Shown: positions 49,471-61,736 of the stretch, one piece after another
Layout: every line of letters starts with the position of its first letter
How positions within the stretch are numbered: the stretch's first letter is position 1
Assembly (NCBI GenBank): GCA_030522415.1
Contig: CM060107.1
Span: forward strand, 27,804,571-27,868,570
Reading direction: 5' to 3'
DNA length: 64,000 bases
From: Channallabes apus
Taxonomy: Eukaryota > Chordata > Actinopteri > Siluriformes > Clariidae
Notes under the pieces: model-generated
Databases searched by the model: none
The model's input: only the letters and a program-made list of their open reading frames with translations
What the model was told of the DNA's origin: nothing
Program-made: the position numbers and the translations under genes

Positions 49471-51092
49471 TTGCTGTGATTTCTAAAAGTTCAGTGCAAT
49501 TTCACTAAGCGTTCATGTCAAGTCATTCATGTCACATTTTTCCACAAAGTTCATCATTACAGTTTTTAATTGCGTGTCAACTTTATTTATCTATTTATTT
49601 ATTTATTTTGGGGCAGGAAGGGCAATTTAAGTGCTTAAACTGAATTAAGTATACTTTATGGCAAATGCTGCAACCCCAATCCTGGAGTAACCCCTGTCTT
49701 GCATATTTTAGGGTTACTTACATGCCCACTTTAATTCTGAATGATCAGCTGAGTCATATGTGTTGAGAGCAGGGGGAAAAGTATTCCACGATGAGCCAAA
49801 TATATTTAACAATATATTTGAACAACAAAGATAGTTCTCACAGCATATTATCATTATGACATACAAGATATCAAAAAGCTTGAAAACCAACATGTTCCTA
49901 CTAAAGGCAATATTTTCAGTGCATTTTACTAGGATATGCACCTCAATTAGGAAATCTGAAATACCAATCCTAAACTAAACAATGTGTAAATAGGTTCATT
50001 TTTATTTAAAATAGCATTACTAATCAAACAAGATCTTCATGGCTGTTATAAGATAAGTTGATGTGATGTTAAAACAGTTATTTTCATTTAATATGAGTTT
50101 ACTCATATTTACTCATACTGTAATGCTGTACAGACAGAAATAAGTAACCTGGCAAACTGTTGACAAACTTGCACAGGAAAAGTTCCCGCCCTCATGAAGA
50201 CATGGACCAGTGAGGTTAACACTCTCACCCCCTCTGCTGTTAATATATTTTAAAGCAGGTTTCTGTAGACCAGATCCAGTTTTCTGGGTATATTTTATAA
50301 CAAAAACAAAAAGAAATAATTAAAAATCAGATAAAGTCTAAAGCACAAAATCAGTAGACCTATGAATATCACATCTGGAGGCCTATCACATGGAGGCTTT
50401 CCCTTTGTCTGATTGGACAAACCCAGATTTGCATTGCTTCAAGCTACTGAAAGGATTCAAATTTGTACAAAACAACATGGATCAATCTTTCTGATGTGTA
50501 AACAGGGTCCGTGTACTTTTTGGTATTTGTAGTTTCTTTTTATAAACAAAAATCAAAAAATGAAAATGAGAGTTATATTTGTTTTTTATTTTAAAATGTC
50601 AGACACCTTTTTAAAATTAGACTTGATTTTCTTTTCTCGTTTATACTTTGAATAAAGAAAGTTCTACAGCTTAGAAACGAAAAAATAGCTGCATTTTCAT
50701 TCTCTAAAACCGGAAGTATCTCTTCTTCTGTTGATGATCAGGAAAATGTGTTTCCTCCTCCCAACTGGCTGTGGAAGTATCAGGGATGTCTGAAATTGCC
50801 TCAGAGACATGTGTGCTTAGGTAATACAGTGAGATGATGTTTTTTTAAACACTATTTTTAACAAGAGACTCCTGGAAATCAATTCACCTAGTTAACATTT
50901 GTAACAAGTTTCCATACATTGTGAAATTAAAGAAAAATAACCAATTCAGATACATTATTTAATTGTAAAAGTGCTATTATAATATGTGCTGTGCCAATTA
51001 TGTATGTCTGTTTTATCATGGATATCCATACAGTATACATATATGTATCATGGACTTCAGGATATTGTATTTCCCCATCATATGCGGATGCT

Positions 51093-51125
<33 letters not shown>

Positions 51126-53285
51126 TTTTAAATATATTTAGAATAAATCAGTATCTATCATCACACAGCTAATGTACATGTAATAAAAGTAGTCACGATG
51201 CCAGTACTCGCCCAGCAAACCAGTCTTTTGCAGCGGCTTATCACCTGAACACCGGCCGGACTGGCGTTAGCTGCAGGTGAGGTGTGATGCACACCTCGCT
51301 CTAACAACTTCCGGCTTCTTACTAATTAAATAACGATTCGTTTCTGGTTTTTGTTTTCTTGCATTATTCCTTTCTGATACACAAAAGGAAACATGGAAAA
51401 ATAACCGTTTTCATTTTCCATTATTGTTTTATTTTAATTACAAGTCAAATAAGAGTGTATTTTTTTGTTTTCTTTTTTAAACGACAATTTCAAATAACAT
51501 AATATACACGGACCGTACAGGCTGGTGGTACCTTGATGATGGGGGGAACGTTTTTCATGCACAGATTGATGCCACTTATACCTAGTGAAGAGCTTCTAAA
51601 TAACACAGTGTAACACTGTTGCTGACCAGTTTATCCATACAAATACACCACACCACAATGCAAACAGCACAGGAACAGCAAGGCTTTGTTGCTTAAAGAT
51701 GCCATATTGTCCCTGGATTTTAAACAATGCCTGTGCTTCCAGATAAAGTTACTCACTTTTTAGGAAAGAAATGGTTATTTAGGAGTTATTTGGATAGGTA
51801 AGATTTCTTACCTTTATAACCTTTTCTGATTTTACCTTTTCCTTTCTACTTTCCTGTATTTCACAGTTCTGCTTAGAAAACTACAAGGGATGGCGAGAAT
51901 CCCCAGGCTACCAGCTTTTGCGTGCATGCAAACATGACCTTGAAAACATTTCCACCCCATTGATATATGATGCAGTACTGTATGTGAAATAAATACTGCT
52001 TTTAAAAAGCATTCCACTAGAACCTTCTTACCAACCTGGCACAGGCACCAAAATACAATTAACCATAAGGTTATTGAAGGTTCAGGTAACTAGCACTGTA
52101 TTTACCCTCTTCCAGCTACCACGGTTGGTGAGATTGACCCATGTCTTGTTTGTCCTTTACACTTAAAAGTGCTGCGAGTCAACTTACTGTATACACTTAT
52201 AACATAGGGAAGGGCAAGGTGTGTAGTACACAGGTACAGTAGCAGCGGGACACACGCTGGTGTGGTACACCTCTAAACAATTCCCATGAGTAGAAGGTGA
52301 TTCTAAGAGTGTGGCATTTAAAAGTAGAGGACAGCTGTCTAGAAGACTTTTAGGGCACATGGCAGCATCATGAGCCAGCTTTTGCGTAGACATGCCCTCG
52401 TGGGTCGAGTGTTGGATGGTTGACATCTAACATTCTTCTACAGTATATAATAACACACTTGCAGTATCACGTTCACTGAAAGCTACAGGCTAGATTTGAC
52501 ACACTAGGCTGAGTGATATGACCTTGAAGACCTGGATTCAACCACAAGGTTAGCGAAGAGTCACCTACAGTAAGTGTAACTTAATGCAAGGAAATTTGAC
52601 TGGCAGAATGTGCAATACCCCAACAAAGGCGGTTTTAGACATAATACCCATTTAAGTTAAGCATCCTATATGGTCTTGTACAGGGGTTGTGTGGGGTTTA
52701 GAGACTTCAGCACAAAGGGGAAGTCCCATAGTATGCAGATAAAATAAATTAGTGATAACAATCATAAGTGAGATGCCATTTATGGTGTTGTGCTATGCAC
52801 ATTTACCTTTAGCACAGATGCGGACTTGCTACTCACACTGTAAGACGTTTCTATTAATGGTGCTAAGAGTGTTTATCATATGTGTTGTACTGTGATAGGG
52901 ACAAGAGAGTAAGTGTTATATGGCTCCTCGGCCAGTCAAGAGTTTGTACAACATAAACTAAATCTGATACCCTTAGAATTTGGGGGGAAAAGGTTATTTA
53001 GTTACTTAGTATCCTCTCAAGAGGGATCTAGAATTGAAAAAGAAAAATGTGTCTTGCTTCTTCAAGGACATAAGCTGTACGAAACCCCCTGTTTAGGACT
53101 ATAGGGTATACCTTTCCGATTGTATCCCTGCCCGAAGAGGCCTTAAGGTCCAAAAAAAGAGTGTCAAGCACAACCTGCTGATCTAATGTAGTCCAATCAG
53201 AGATGCTTCGAGCTGATTTTACTTGGTTTCAAGTGTCCTGTCACTAGCTTTGGCCAAGGGTCTGTTTCTCAAAACATTAGAAATG
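49471..53285. other. Intergenic stretch, no gene recognised
   Basis: Between the two divergent genes. It holds a (GATA)n run at 51093-51125 and scattered AT-rich DNA. The open frame at 52913-53104 and others here have no recognisable domain or splice context. Confidence 0.5.
51093..51125. repeat. (GATA)n microsatellite
   Basis: About eight tetranucleotide units. Confidence 0.95.
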
Positions 53286-53299
53286 TGAGAGGAGAAGTA

Positions 53300-53638
53300 G
53301 GCGGCACGGTGGTGTAGTGGTTAGCACTGTCGCCTTGCACCTCCAGGGTCCGAGTTCGATTCCCGGCCAGGCTCGATTCCCGTCTCTGTGTGCATGGAGT
53401 TTGCATGTTCTCCCCGTGCTTCGTGGGTTTCCTCCGGGTACTCCGGTTTCCTCCCACAGTCCAAAGATATGCAGATTAGGCTAATTGACCATAGTGTGTG
53501 AATGTGTGTGTGCTTTGCGATGGATTGGCACGCTGTCCAGGGTGTACCCTGCCTCGCGCCCAGAGTCTCCTGGGATAGGCTCCAGGTCCCCGTGACCCTA
53601 AATACAGGATAAAGGGGTATAGAAGATGAAAGAATGAA
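53300..53638 (+). mobile_element. tRNA-derived SINE, full-length reference copy with target-site duplication
   Basis: The cleanest copy in the window. Head GGCGGCACGGTGGTGTAGTG with A box; B box GAGTTCGATTCC, with a second GCTCGATTCCC just after it. The body has GGAGTTTGCATGTTCTCCCC and TCCGGTTTCCTCCCACAG. The 3' region has GCGATGGATTGGCACGCTGT and GGGATAGGCTCCAGGTCCCC, and the tail ends (GAAT)n. TGAGAGGAGAAGTA flanks it at 53286-53299 and 53639-53652. It resembles the fish Mermaid-type SINEs (name from memory). Confidence 0.93.
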
Positions 53639-53851
53639 TGAGAGGAGAAGTATCTAAGGTGCCCAAGGTGTTGGCAAAAGGCTCTTAGAGACCAACAACT
53701 CTGCTGTCTGAGTCAGAAGGAACACTGGTTGTTGTTGTGACACAGAACCAGACTGCATTGACCGAAAGATATTATGTGGAGGATCCATTAGACCACGCCT
53801 GCTTCTTAAATCTGAATCCTGTGCTGTCTTATCCACGGCAAACCTACATTA

Positions 53852-54391
53852 CACTATATTGCCAAAAGTATTTATTCAACCATCCAAATCATTGAATTCA
53901 GGTGTTCCAATCACTTCCATGGTTAAAGTATAAAATCAAGCATGCAGAATAAGGGATGTTTTTGAGGAGTTGGGCTCAGTCCCTTAGTTCCAGTGAAAGG
54001 AACGCTTAATGCTTCAGCATACCAAGTCATTTTTGACAATTTCAGCTTCCGACTCTATGGGAACAGTTTGGGGATAGCCCCTTCCTTTTCCAACATGACT
54101 GCACACCAGCGGAATCAAGGTCCATAAAGGCATGGATGAGCGAGTTTGGTGTGGAAGAACTTGTCTGGCCTGCAAAGAGTCCTGACTTCAACCTGATATA
54201 ACACATTTGGGATATATTGGAGCAGAGACTATGAGCCAGGCCTTCTCATTCAACATCAGTGTCTGACTGATGATTGATTGTCTTCCTTCCCATTAGAGTT
54301 AAAGCTGTTATACTGTAGCTGCAAAGGGTGGGCCAACATCATATTAAGCTCTATGGCTTAAAATTGAATGTTACCCTTTGCCAATATAGTG
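53852..54391 (+). mobile_element. Tc1-like transposon, internally deleted
   Basis: About 540 bp between TA dinucleotides. The ends CACTATATTGCCAAAAGTAT and CCAATATAGTG are inverted repeats. The inside keeps only the 3' part of a transposase gene with many stops: a segment like LFQHDC (second catalytic Asp) near 54090-54110, KAWMSEFGVEELVWPAKSPD near 54130-54190, and a decayed NLI*HIWDI where SPIE..W is expected. Confidence 0.88.
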
Positions 54392-54393
54392 TA

Positions 54394-54831
54394 TGTAAAG
54401 CTGCAGATTAACCAATTAATTTACCAGCCACTACAATGAACAGTGAGTTGTACAGTATGTTGAGGGAACACAATTATACCACAATATACAGAGGATACAA
54501 ACAATGTGGCAGGAACTGACTTAAATTAACAAACAATACAGTGACCTGATGGCTTATACAGACTTGCAAGGTTAATCAAGTCAAATCAAAACTATGCATG
54601 AGACCTATGGCAGTCTAAGAAAAAAAAAATATGATATACATTTATTATATTAAAAAAAACATACTTATTCTACCTAGATAGAAAGGGGGTGAGAGAAGTT
54701 CACCTACAGCTTTTGAGGACTGTATTTATTGCTTCATTGTATACTGTACATGTGGCAAGGTGCAAGAAGAAGATAAGGAAGGATATATGAGAACGGTATG
54801 TATGCATCATATATATAGGTCATGGTCATGG
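54394..54831. other. Intergenic stretch, nothing recognised
   Basis: AT-rich DNA with several TAC(A/T)GTA motifs. No gene or element was recognised. Confidence 0.5.
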
Positions 54832-55115
54832 GTGCACGGTGGCTCAGTGGATATCATTGTTGCCTCACATCTCTAGGGCTGAGGGTTAGAATCTTACCTC
54901 TGATCTGTGTGAATGGAGTTTGCATTTTCTCTTAGTGCTTGGTGGGTTTCCTCCAGGTACAAGTGTTCAACTAAATGGTGTGTTGTAGACTGATTGGAGT
55001 GTTTAACTTGTCCATAGCGTACGTATAATTGTGTGCGTGTGTGTGTGTGTGTGCTTGTGCCCTGCAATGAGTTGGCACTCTATACAGGCTTTCCCCTGAG
55101 AACAATACACAGGAT
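54832..55115 (+). mobile_element. tRNA-derived SINE, diverged
   Basis: Head GTGCACGGTGGCTCAGTGG with a decayed B box, GGAGTTTGCATTTTCTC, GCTTGGTGGGTTTCCTCC, a TG run, CCTGCAATGAGTTGGCACTC and ACACAGGATAAGC. Confidence 0.75.
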
Positions 55116-55261
55116 AAGCAAATTTAATGAATATTACTTGATCTCTGTTTAAAGTTTTGACATGCAAGACTTGAAGTTCGACAAGTGCTGAACCAAGGAT
55201 TGTTTTGCCAAAAGGTTGCAATTGCTTAATAAAAAATAAAAAAAAACTAAATAAAATTTGG

Positions 55262-55548
55262 GACAGTGATGTAGTGGTTAGCACTGTGGCCTTACACTTC
55301 CAGAGTGTAGGGTTCGATTCCCACTTCAGGGGTCTGTGTGTGTGTGTGTGTGTGTGAGGTTTGCATGTTCTCCCTGTGCTTGGTGTGCTTCCTCTAACAG
55401 TCCAAAGATATGCAGATTAGGTTAATTGGTGTTCTCAAATTCCCTGTATTTTGAGTGTGGGGGTGTGCGCCTTGAGAAGGATTGGCACCCTGGGAAAGGC
55501 TCCATGCCCCTGAGACCCTGTACACAGGATAAGCATAATAGACGATTA
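55262..55548 (+). mobile_element. tRNA-derived SINE, diverged
   Basis: Head GATGTAGTGGTTAGCACTG and B box GGGTTCGATTCCC, a (TG)n run, GTTTGCATGTTCTCCCTGTG, TCCAAAGATATGCAGATTAG and ACACAGGATAAGC. It lies about 400 bp upstream of the first exon of the furin-repeat gene. Confidence 0.85.
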
Positions 55549-55705
55549 ATTAATATGAAATGTGAATTGTATCTAACCCAAGAGAGCCTTATGAAGGAAA
55601 ACAATTGAAATAGCCGTGAATTTAAAGTTCAGCTAATGCAGCAGTGTTTTAGTAATGATCTAGACTTTGATTGCACATTCCTATACAAGAGCTTATTTAT
55701 TAGCT

Positions 55706-55708
<3 letters not shown>

Positions 55709-55735
<27 letters not shown>
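55709..55735. repeat. (AAT)n microsatellite
   Basis: About nine AAT units. A shorter CA run follows at 55798-55819. Confidence 0.9.
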
Positions 55736-55736
<1 letters not shown>

Positions 55737-55835
55737 AAGGTGAAGTGTGAAAGTGAAGTTGAGTGTTGTTGAGTGAGGCTTAACTGCTGAGGTGCACTCA
55801 CACACACACACACACACACTCCCCTGACCAATCCG

Positions 55836-55948
55836 CTGGAACTCGTGCACACACACAGGCGGATTTGTTATGAAGCCGGAGCGTTAGTGTAGCTCACACA
55901 GCGCCGCACCGAGCCGGTTTGAGGTACCGGGATTTCTGCACTGTGAAA
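55836..55948 (+). promoter_or_regulatory. CpG-rich 5' region of the furin-repeat gene
   Basis: Directly before the start codon, base composition shifts to GC-rich with clustered CpG (GCGCCGCACCGAGCCGG near 55900-55916). CpG density stays high through the first exon. No TATA box was seen. Likely a CpG-type promoter and 5' UTR; the exact start site cannot be read. Confidence 0.5.
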
Positions 55949-56153
55949 ATGCCTTTCAGGATGAGAATTGTGTCCACGCACGCTGTATTATTGTTGTTAC
56001 TGTGTTGCCGTTTTATTTTCGGAGAAGCGAAGGTGTCGTCCGTGTCGTGTCCGAGCGGACAGTTCGCTTTTCGAAGCCGCTGCGTCCTGTGTCATCCCAC
56101 CTGCGCCGAGTGCGATGGCCACGAGCTCTTCCAGTGTACCGCGTGTGGAGCGG
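55949..56153 (+). CDS. Furin-like cysteine-rich repeat protein, exon 1
   Basis: First coding exon of a secreted or membrane protein. ATG at 55949 is preceded by GAAA (A at -3). A second ATG four codons later (55961) is possible. A short basic region (PFRMR) leads into a hydrophobic core, HAVLLLLLCCRFIF, and a likely cleavage site near FGEA, giving a signal peptide of about 25-28 residues. The mature part begins with a furin-type repeat: CPSGQFAFRSRCVLCHPTC, AECDG, then FQCTAC. The exon ends at 56153 in phase 1 before GTAAGAC. Family knowledge: furin (Fu) repeats occur in proprotein convertases PCSK5/6, FRAS1, R-spondins and growth-factor receptors. Here the repeats follow the signal peptide at once, so a convertase with a preceding protease domain is unlikely. 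I do not recognise the orthologue. Confidence 0.85.
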
Positions 56154-59100
56154 GTAAGACATCAGCAATGTTTCTCATAAACATGTCTTTTAGTAAAGAG
56201 TAAAGCAGGTGTTACCCCTGCAAACTTCATAGAGTTGGGCACAACGCAAAAAATTTAAAATAAAAAAATCTCTGCCGAACTCCTCTGCGCATGCGCTCGA
56301 GACTTATGATTTGTTTGTTTTTGTTTGTTTGTTTCATCTGAAGTGTACTGATTGTCTTTCCACGATGCAGTAATTATTATTATCATATCATTTAAAAAAA
56401 AAACTTTTTATTAATATACGTTTCCTCCTTGTCATTATTTGTTCCTCACACACTTAGACTTTCCAGAAGGACTATTTTAATTCCACTAGCCACAGATCAG
56501 TAATTAAGATTGTGAGTAAAGTTCCCCCACTTCATCTTAGTTCTTGATGAATGGGGGTTGTTGCCTCTCAGACTTGGAGGGAAATCACCATTGTATATAT
56601 TCACAGGCGAAACAATGAGACTGAGCCCTTCCCTTTTTTGTTGTTGTTGTTGTTAGTCTTTAGTACTAATACGTCCGAATTTATCATTGTGTCGGTGCTT
56701 GTTCTAATGTACAGTGGAATGCAGGTGTTAAATTAGTGGGAATTTCCCCCTTTCTTTCCTTCTTATCTTTAAAGAAATATCTATCACCACCATTATAGTC
56801 CTTGTCTCAGTCCATTGCATATGTAACACTGATTATGATCTACAGGAATTTAACATCTTTTCTTCAACTGGGAAAAGCCCAGGATTCAAAATTCACTCAT
56901 AATGGCAGTCCAAGGGCAAAATGCCTTCACTGTCCACTTTAATAGCAATGCCAGTACAGCTGCATATTAATCTAAACATCCAAATGTACAGTACTGCAGC
57001 AATGCAATGCTTAAAAATCCTGTAGAAGCTTCAGGTAATGTTCACATCAAACATCATAATGGGGAAAATGTGATTTCAGTGATTTTGACTGTGAGGTTGG
57101 TGGTGTCAGATCAGCTGTTATAAGTATTTTATAAACTGCTGATCTGGGAATTTCACACAGGTGTATCTAAATTCAAAAAGAATGATGTGAAAAAACATGG
57201 AATGCGTGACAGTTATGTGGGTGGAAATGCCTTGTTGATAAGAGATGACAAGATTGATTGAAACTTCTTGTAATATTTAGCAACCTAATCACTTTTTACA
57301 ACTGTGGTATGCAGAAAAGCATCTTATGGAGAATGGAATGGAGAATGGAGAGTTCTCTTTAGACCTGTTAAGTTGTGGTTAGCCTGTATTATAATGTCAT
57401 TATTATAATAATTTTTCAGATTCCTGGTCTTGTTGCTTTTTTATTGCATTTTATAATAATCTAATAAGATACCAGCATTAATGTACAGTTTTACAGGTTC
57501 TTCTGATATAGTGTAATGTTTATGTGGGTGTTAGTATGAAACAGAAATGAGTGAATACACTGTTTTCTTATACTTGCCCTGAGGTTTTACAACTTGATTG
57601 GACAGTCAGAAAAATGATTACTGTCAAAATGACTCCATGACAAACTCCTGTTAGCAAGAAAGCCCTGTACTCTGGATTCTATGAATGGACAGCTCTCTCA
57701 TCACTGAATAAATAACCAATGCAATAGTTATATTTTAGGTTGAGCAAGCTTGAAGTATTCCTTTAACGGTCCAGTTAATAGTAAACAGAGAACCATTGTA
57801 AGAGGCAGAGCCTTCAGGGTATCTGATACTTTAGTATGTGCTGCTGCTCAGAGCACCTCCTACAAGAAAAAAAAATGAATAACTAACTGTAGATTAGATA
57901 TTTAAGAGTCATTCTGTGACACAGCATACTTGAATTTTAAGAGTAACAGTTACCACACCCAGCACCTTAAATAAATAAAAACTTTTAATATATAGAAAGA
58001 CCATACATTTCTTAATTGCTTTTTTTCTGCAGTCTTTGTCAGTGTCTTAAAAAAACAAGTGACATTGGTCATTTGACAGTAACTAATTTAACAAATCAAA
58101 TCATATAAAATGAATGGTATTTCAGTTCTGCTTTTTATAAAGTTTATATGACTCCGACATTAATCAGAGAAGCACATGAACAACTAAAAGTAAATTGTCC
58201 TAAATTGTTCATTCCAGTGTGATATGATAAAATGGAAAGAAACAAAATACATGGTTTCGCAGAGGTTGCAGATAATAGTGGTCATTTTGTTCCTTCAAGA
58301 TCTTTAGCCCATCAGTAGCACTCGAAAAATCTGAAAGCTTCAGTGTATCTGGCACAATAGTTTGTGAGCATGTCCATACATAACCACCAGGACATTCAGA
58401 ACTGTGTTTCTTCTTATTCTTAAGAAGCCTTAAAGAACTGCCAGCATTGCAGTCCTGCTTCAAAATGACTGCATAGCTTCAAGGCTTTCTCAGATACCCC
58501 AGGATGCATTCATGGCAGGTGGCCATACATTAAGACTGCTAGACAAAACCACACAGCCAATGGTATTCACTCTTGATTGCCCTTGTTTACTTATCTTCCA
58601 GTCCTGGCACAGTTTGCCAGGCAGAGCACCCCCACTGTTGCTATTTAGAGAAAACTTCATGACTGACACAGACAGATGACAACATTGTGCATTAAAAAAT
58701 CAAGCTCCTTATTAATTATTGCCAGTTTTATGATTTCCTTCTGACTGTGTGTTTAATATTCAGTGGTGACTAATGACAGTTTCCGAGCTATATAAAATAT
58801 CATAGGTGTTTGTGTGCTTATTTCATTCAGTGAATTTGCAATCTTTGTCACTTGCCTATGGCATTATTATTATTATTTTATTTATTTATTTATTTATTTA
58901 TTTTTTTTACAACATTTAACCTATGTGAAGCCAGGTTCCAGCATATATTTCACAGAAATTGGGGGGATAAAGGCACTTCAAAAGAAGGCTTTGGGTGTGG
59001 GAAGACATTGCACTTTAACTCCAACCTGTGCCCGCCATTTTCTCCATGTCTCATTTTAACTCTCGTAAGAAAACATCATACTTTTCTCACACTGGTGTAG

Positions 59101-59176
59101 GTCATGTTTTGGCAACAGCTTTGCTCACTGAGTAGGCAAATATCAAACATTAACTGGATGTGAATGACATTCCCAG
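56154..59176 (+). other. Intron 1 of the furin-repeat gene
   Basis: Bounded by GTAAGAC and CATTCCCAG. It holds a TTG run near 56640 and a (TTAT)n run at about 58862-58902. A minus-strand open frame of 84 codons (58209-58463) shows no recognisable domain. No transposon was recognised. Confidence 0.6.
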
Positions 59177-59380
59177 ATGAGGATGGAAGGGAGCGCTTCC
59201 TGTACCAGGGCCACTGCAGAGCCCACTGCCCGCGGGAGTTCTACCCTGACCGAGAGCAGTACACCTGCCTGCCCTGTATTACCAACTGTGACATCTGTGT
59301 GGATGGCAACATCTGTGCAAAGTGCAGAGACGGATATAAAGTTCAGAGTGGGCTCTGTTTTCCAGTGCCCTGTGGTGTTG
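59177..59380 (+). CDS. Furin-like cysteine-rich repeat protein, exon 2
   Basis: The exon begins after CATTCCCAG and ends before GTAAGAG; both junctions are phase 1. With the Gly/Asp split codon it encodes 68 residues: DEDGRERFLYQGHCRAHCP, then EFYPDREQYTCLPC, CDICVDGNICAKCRDGY, and GLCFPVPCGVG. The spacing (C-x3-C at GHCRAHC, C-x2-C at CLPC and CAKC) is that of a complete Fu repeat. It resembles the Fu1-Fu2 boundary of R-spondins (a Gly-x-Cys-x3-Cys-Pro step, then Tyr). But the next exon carries another Fu repeat and not a thrombospondin domain, so an R-spondin is unlikely. The 204-bp length (multiple of three) lets the exon be skipped or duplicated without breaking the frame. Confidence 0.88.
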
Positions 59381-60115
59381 GTAAGAGATTTCATTGTTTA
59401 TATGTTTGTATCATGAACATGGAGCAAGAACTGCCAAGTTGAGTAGGAGGAAAGTAAAATGGGCCAGATTGGTTGGAGGCTGATGGTGATTAGGGCTGGG
59501 CGATAAAACGATGTATAAAAAGGGATATGTATCGCAATAGACACGTGATCAAGATCAATAAAAAATGTGTTCGATAAAACGCTCAATAATTTTAATTCTT
59601 TGTCGGAAGAAAACAGAGGTTGCGAAGCTAGTTTGGTTGCTGTCATTCGCACTCGCTCTGCGACCGGCACTAGGACCCGGAAGTAGTACGGTTGCGATTC
59701 AGGAAGCATAAAAGGAGACAAGATGGTGTTTCACTCGGTCTTGTGAGTACTCACCAATTTGGGTCCAATTCCTGATTGAGTGTGTGTTGCTGGAATGCGG
59801 GTTTAATTGTGTAAACTCTAGCTCTCGGCGTGACAGAGTTCTTGGTTATCCTGCCCGTTCGCGCTATTTCCGCGTTTGGGTTTACCGTCCATGCTACAAG
59901 GGCGAACTGCTAGTCTTCTGGTCTGCCTCTGGTTGCTTGTGACAGTTGTATTAACAAAGTATCACGTTTGGTTGCGCCATGTCGTTGTCTCGTGCTGGTC
60001 TGCTGCTCTTGCACTATTTTATTACACTTTATTAATCACTTCTTACATTTTCTTTCATTTTGCACCTTAAATGTTAAGAGATAATTGTTAAGTGTTCATT
60101 GTGACTTTAGACTTA

Positions 60116-61736
60116 CAGTGGTGTGAAAATCTATTTGCCCCCCTCCTGATTTCTTATTCTTTTGCATGTTTGTCACACAAAATGTTTCTGATCATCAAAC
60201 ACATTTAACTATTAGTCAAAGATAACACAAGTAAACACAAAATGCAGTTTTTAAATGAGGGGGTTTATTATTTAGGGAGAAAAAAAATCCAAACCTACAT
60301 GGCCCTGTGTGAAAAAGTAATTGCCCCCTGAACCTAATAACTGGTTGGGCCACCCTTAGCAGCAATAACTGCAATCAAGCGTTTGCGATAACTTGCACCG
60401 AGTCTTTTACAGCGCTCTGGAGGAATTTTGGCCCACTCATCTTTGCAGAATTGTTGTAATTCAGCTTTATTTGAGGGTTTTCTAGCATGAACCGCCTTTT
60501 TAAGGTCATGCCACAACATCTCAATAGGATTCAGGTCAGGACTTTGACTAGGCCACTCCAAAGTCTTCATTTTGTTTTTCTTCAGCCATTCAGAGGTGGA
60601 TTTGCTGGTGTGTTTTGGGTCATTGTCCTGCTGCAGCACCCAAGATCGCTTCAGCTTGAGTTGACGAACAGATGGCCGGACATTCTTCTTCAGGATTTTT
60701 TGGTAGACAGTAGAATTCATGGTTCCATCTATCACAGCAAGCCTTCCAGGTCCTGAAGCAGCAAAACAACCCCAGACCATCACACTACCACCACCATATT
60801 TTACTGTTGGTATGATGTTCTTTTTCTGAAATGCTGTGTTACTTTTACGCCAGATGTAACGGGACACGCACCTTCCAAAAAGTTAAACTTTTGTCTCGTC
60901 GGTCCACACGGTATTTTCCCAAAAGTCTTGGCAATCATTGAGATGTTTTTTAGCAAAATTGAGACGAGCCTTAATGTTCTTTTTGCTTAAAAGTGGTTTG
61001 CGCCTTGGAAATCTGCCATGCAGGCCGTTTTTGCCCAGTCTCTTTCTTATGGTGGAGTCGTGAACACTGACCTTAATTGAGGCAAGTGAGGCCTGCAGTT
61101 CTTTAGATGTTGTCCTGGGGTCTTTTGTGGCCTCTCGAATGAGTTGTCTCTGCGCTCTTGGGGGTAATTTTGGTCGGCCGGCCACTCCTGGGAAGGTTCA
61201 CCACTGTTCCATGTTTTTGCCATTTGTGGATAATGGCTCTCACTGTGGTTCGCTGGAGTCCCAAAGCTTTAGAAATGGCTTTATAACCTTTACCAGACTG
61301 ATAGATCTTAATTACTTTTGTTCTCATTTGTTCCTGAATTTCTTTGGATCTTAGCATGATGTCTAGCTTTTGAGGTGCTTTTGGTCTACTTCTCTGTGTC
61401 AGGTAGCTCCTATTTAAGTGATTTCTTGATTGAAACAGGTGTGGCAGTAATCAGGCCTGGGGGTGACTACAGAAATTGAACTCAGGTGTGATAAACCACA
61501 GTTAAGTTATTTTTTAACAAGGGGGGCAATCACTTTTTCACACAGGGCCATGTAGATGTGGAGTTTTTTTTTCTCCCTTAATACGTAAACCTTCATTTAA
61601 AAACTGCATTTTGTGTTCAATTATGTTATCTTTGACTAATAGTTAACGTTTTTTGATGAGCAGAAACATTGAAGTGTGACAAACATGCAAAAGAATAAGA
61701 AATCAGGAAGGGGGCAAATAGTTTTTCACACCACTG
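60116..61736 (-). mobile_element. Tc1/mariner transposon with long terminal inverted repeats
   Basis: About 1621 bp between TA dinucleotides (60114-60115 and 61737-61738). The arms, about 205 bp each, begin CAGTGGTGTGAAAATCTATT and end, near the gene, at TGTGTGAAAAAGTAATTGCC; the right arm is the complement with small differences. The high similarity of the arms suggests a fairly young insertion, younger than the hAT-like host around it. Confidence 0.95.
60334..61357 (-). pseudogene. Tc1 transposase, one frameshift and one premature stop
   Basis: On the minus strand it starts MLRSKEIQEQMRTKVIKIYQ with a helix-turn-helix (KAISKALGLQRTTVRAI) and the SGRPTK motif, and ends AAKGGPTSY. About 340 codons, normal for Tc1. 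Two lesions are visible. The first is a one-base gain in a C run near 61165 (five C where the frame needs four), moving the reading from the first frame to a second. The second is a TAA after DETKV (about 60880), where the frame expects Glu: a single G-to-T change would explain it. The catalytic residues remain: Asp in TDETK, Asp in QQDNDPKHT, and Glu in NPIEM, with 34 residues between the last two (DD34E). Confidence 0.92.

Noticed and set aside
59876..60070. Open frame of 64 codons with hydrophobic stretches inside the hAT-like element
   Set aside because: No similarity to a transposase or known membrane protein that I can recognise; probably chance in the non-autonomous element.
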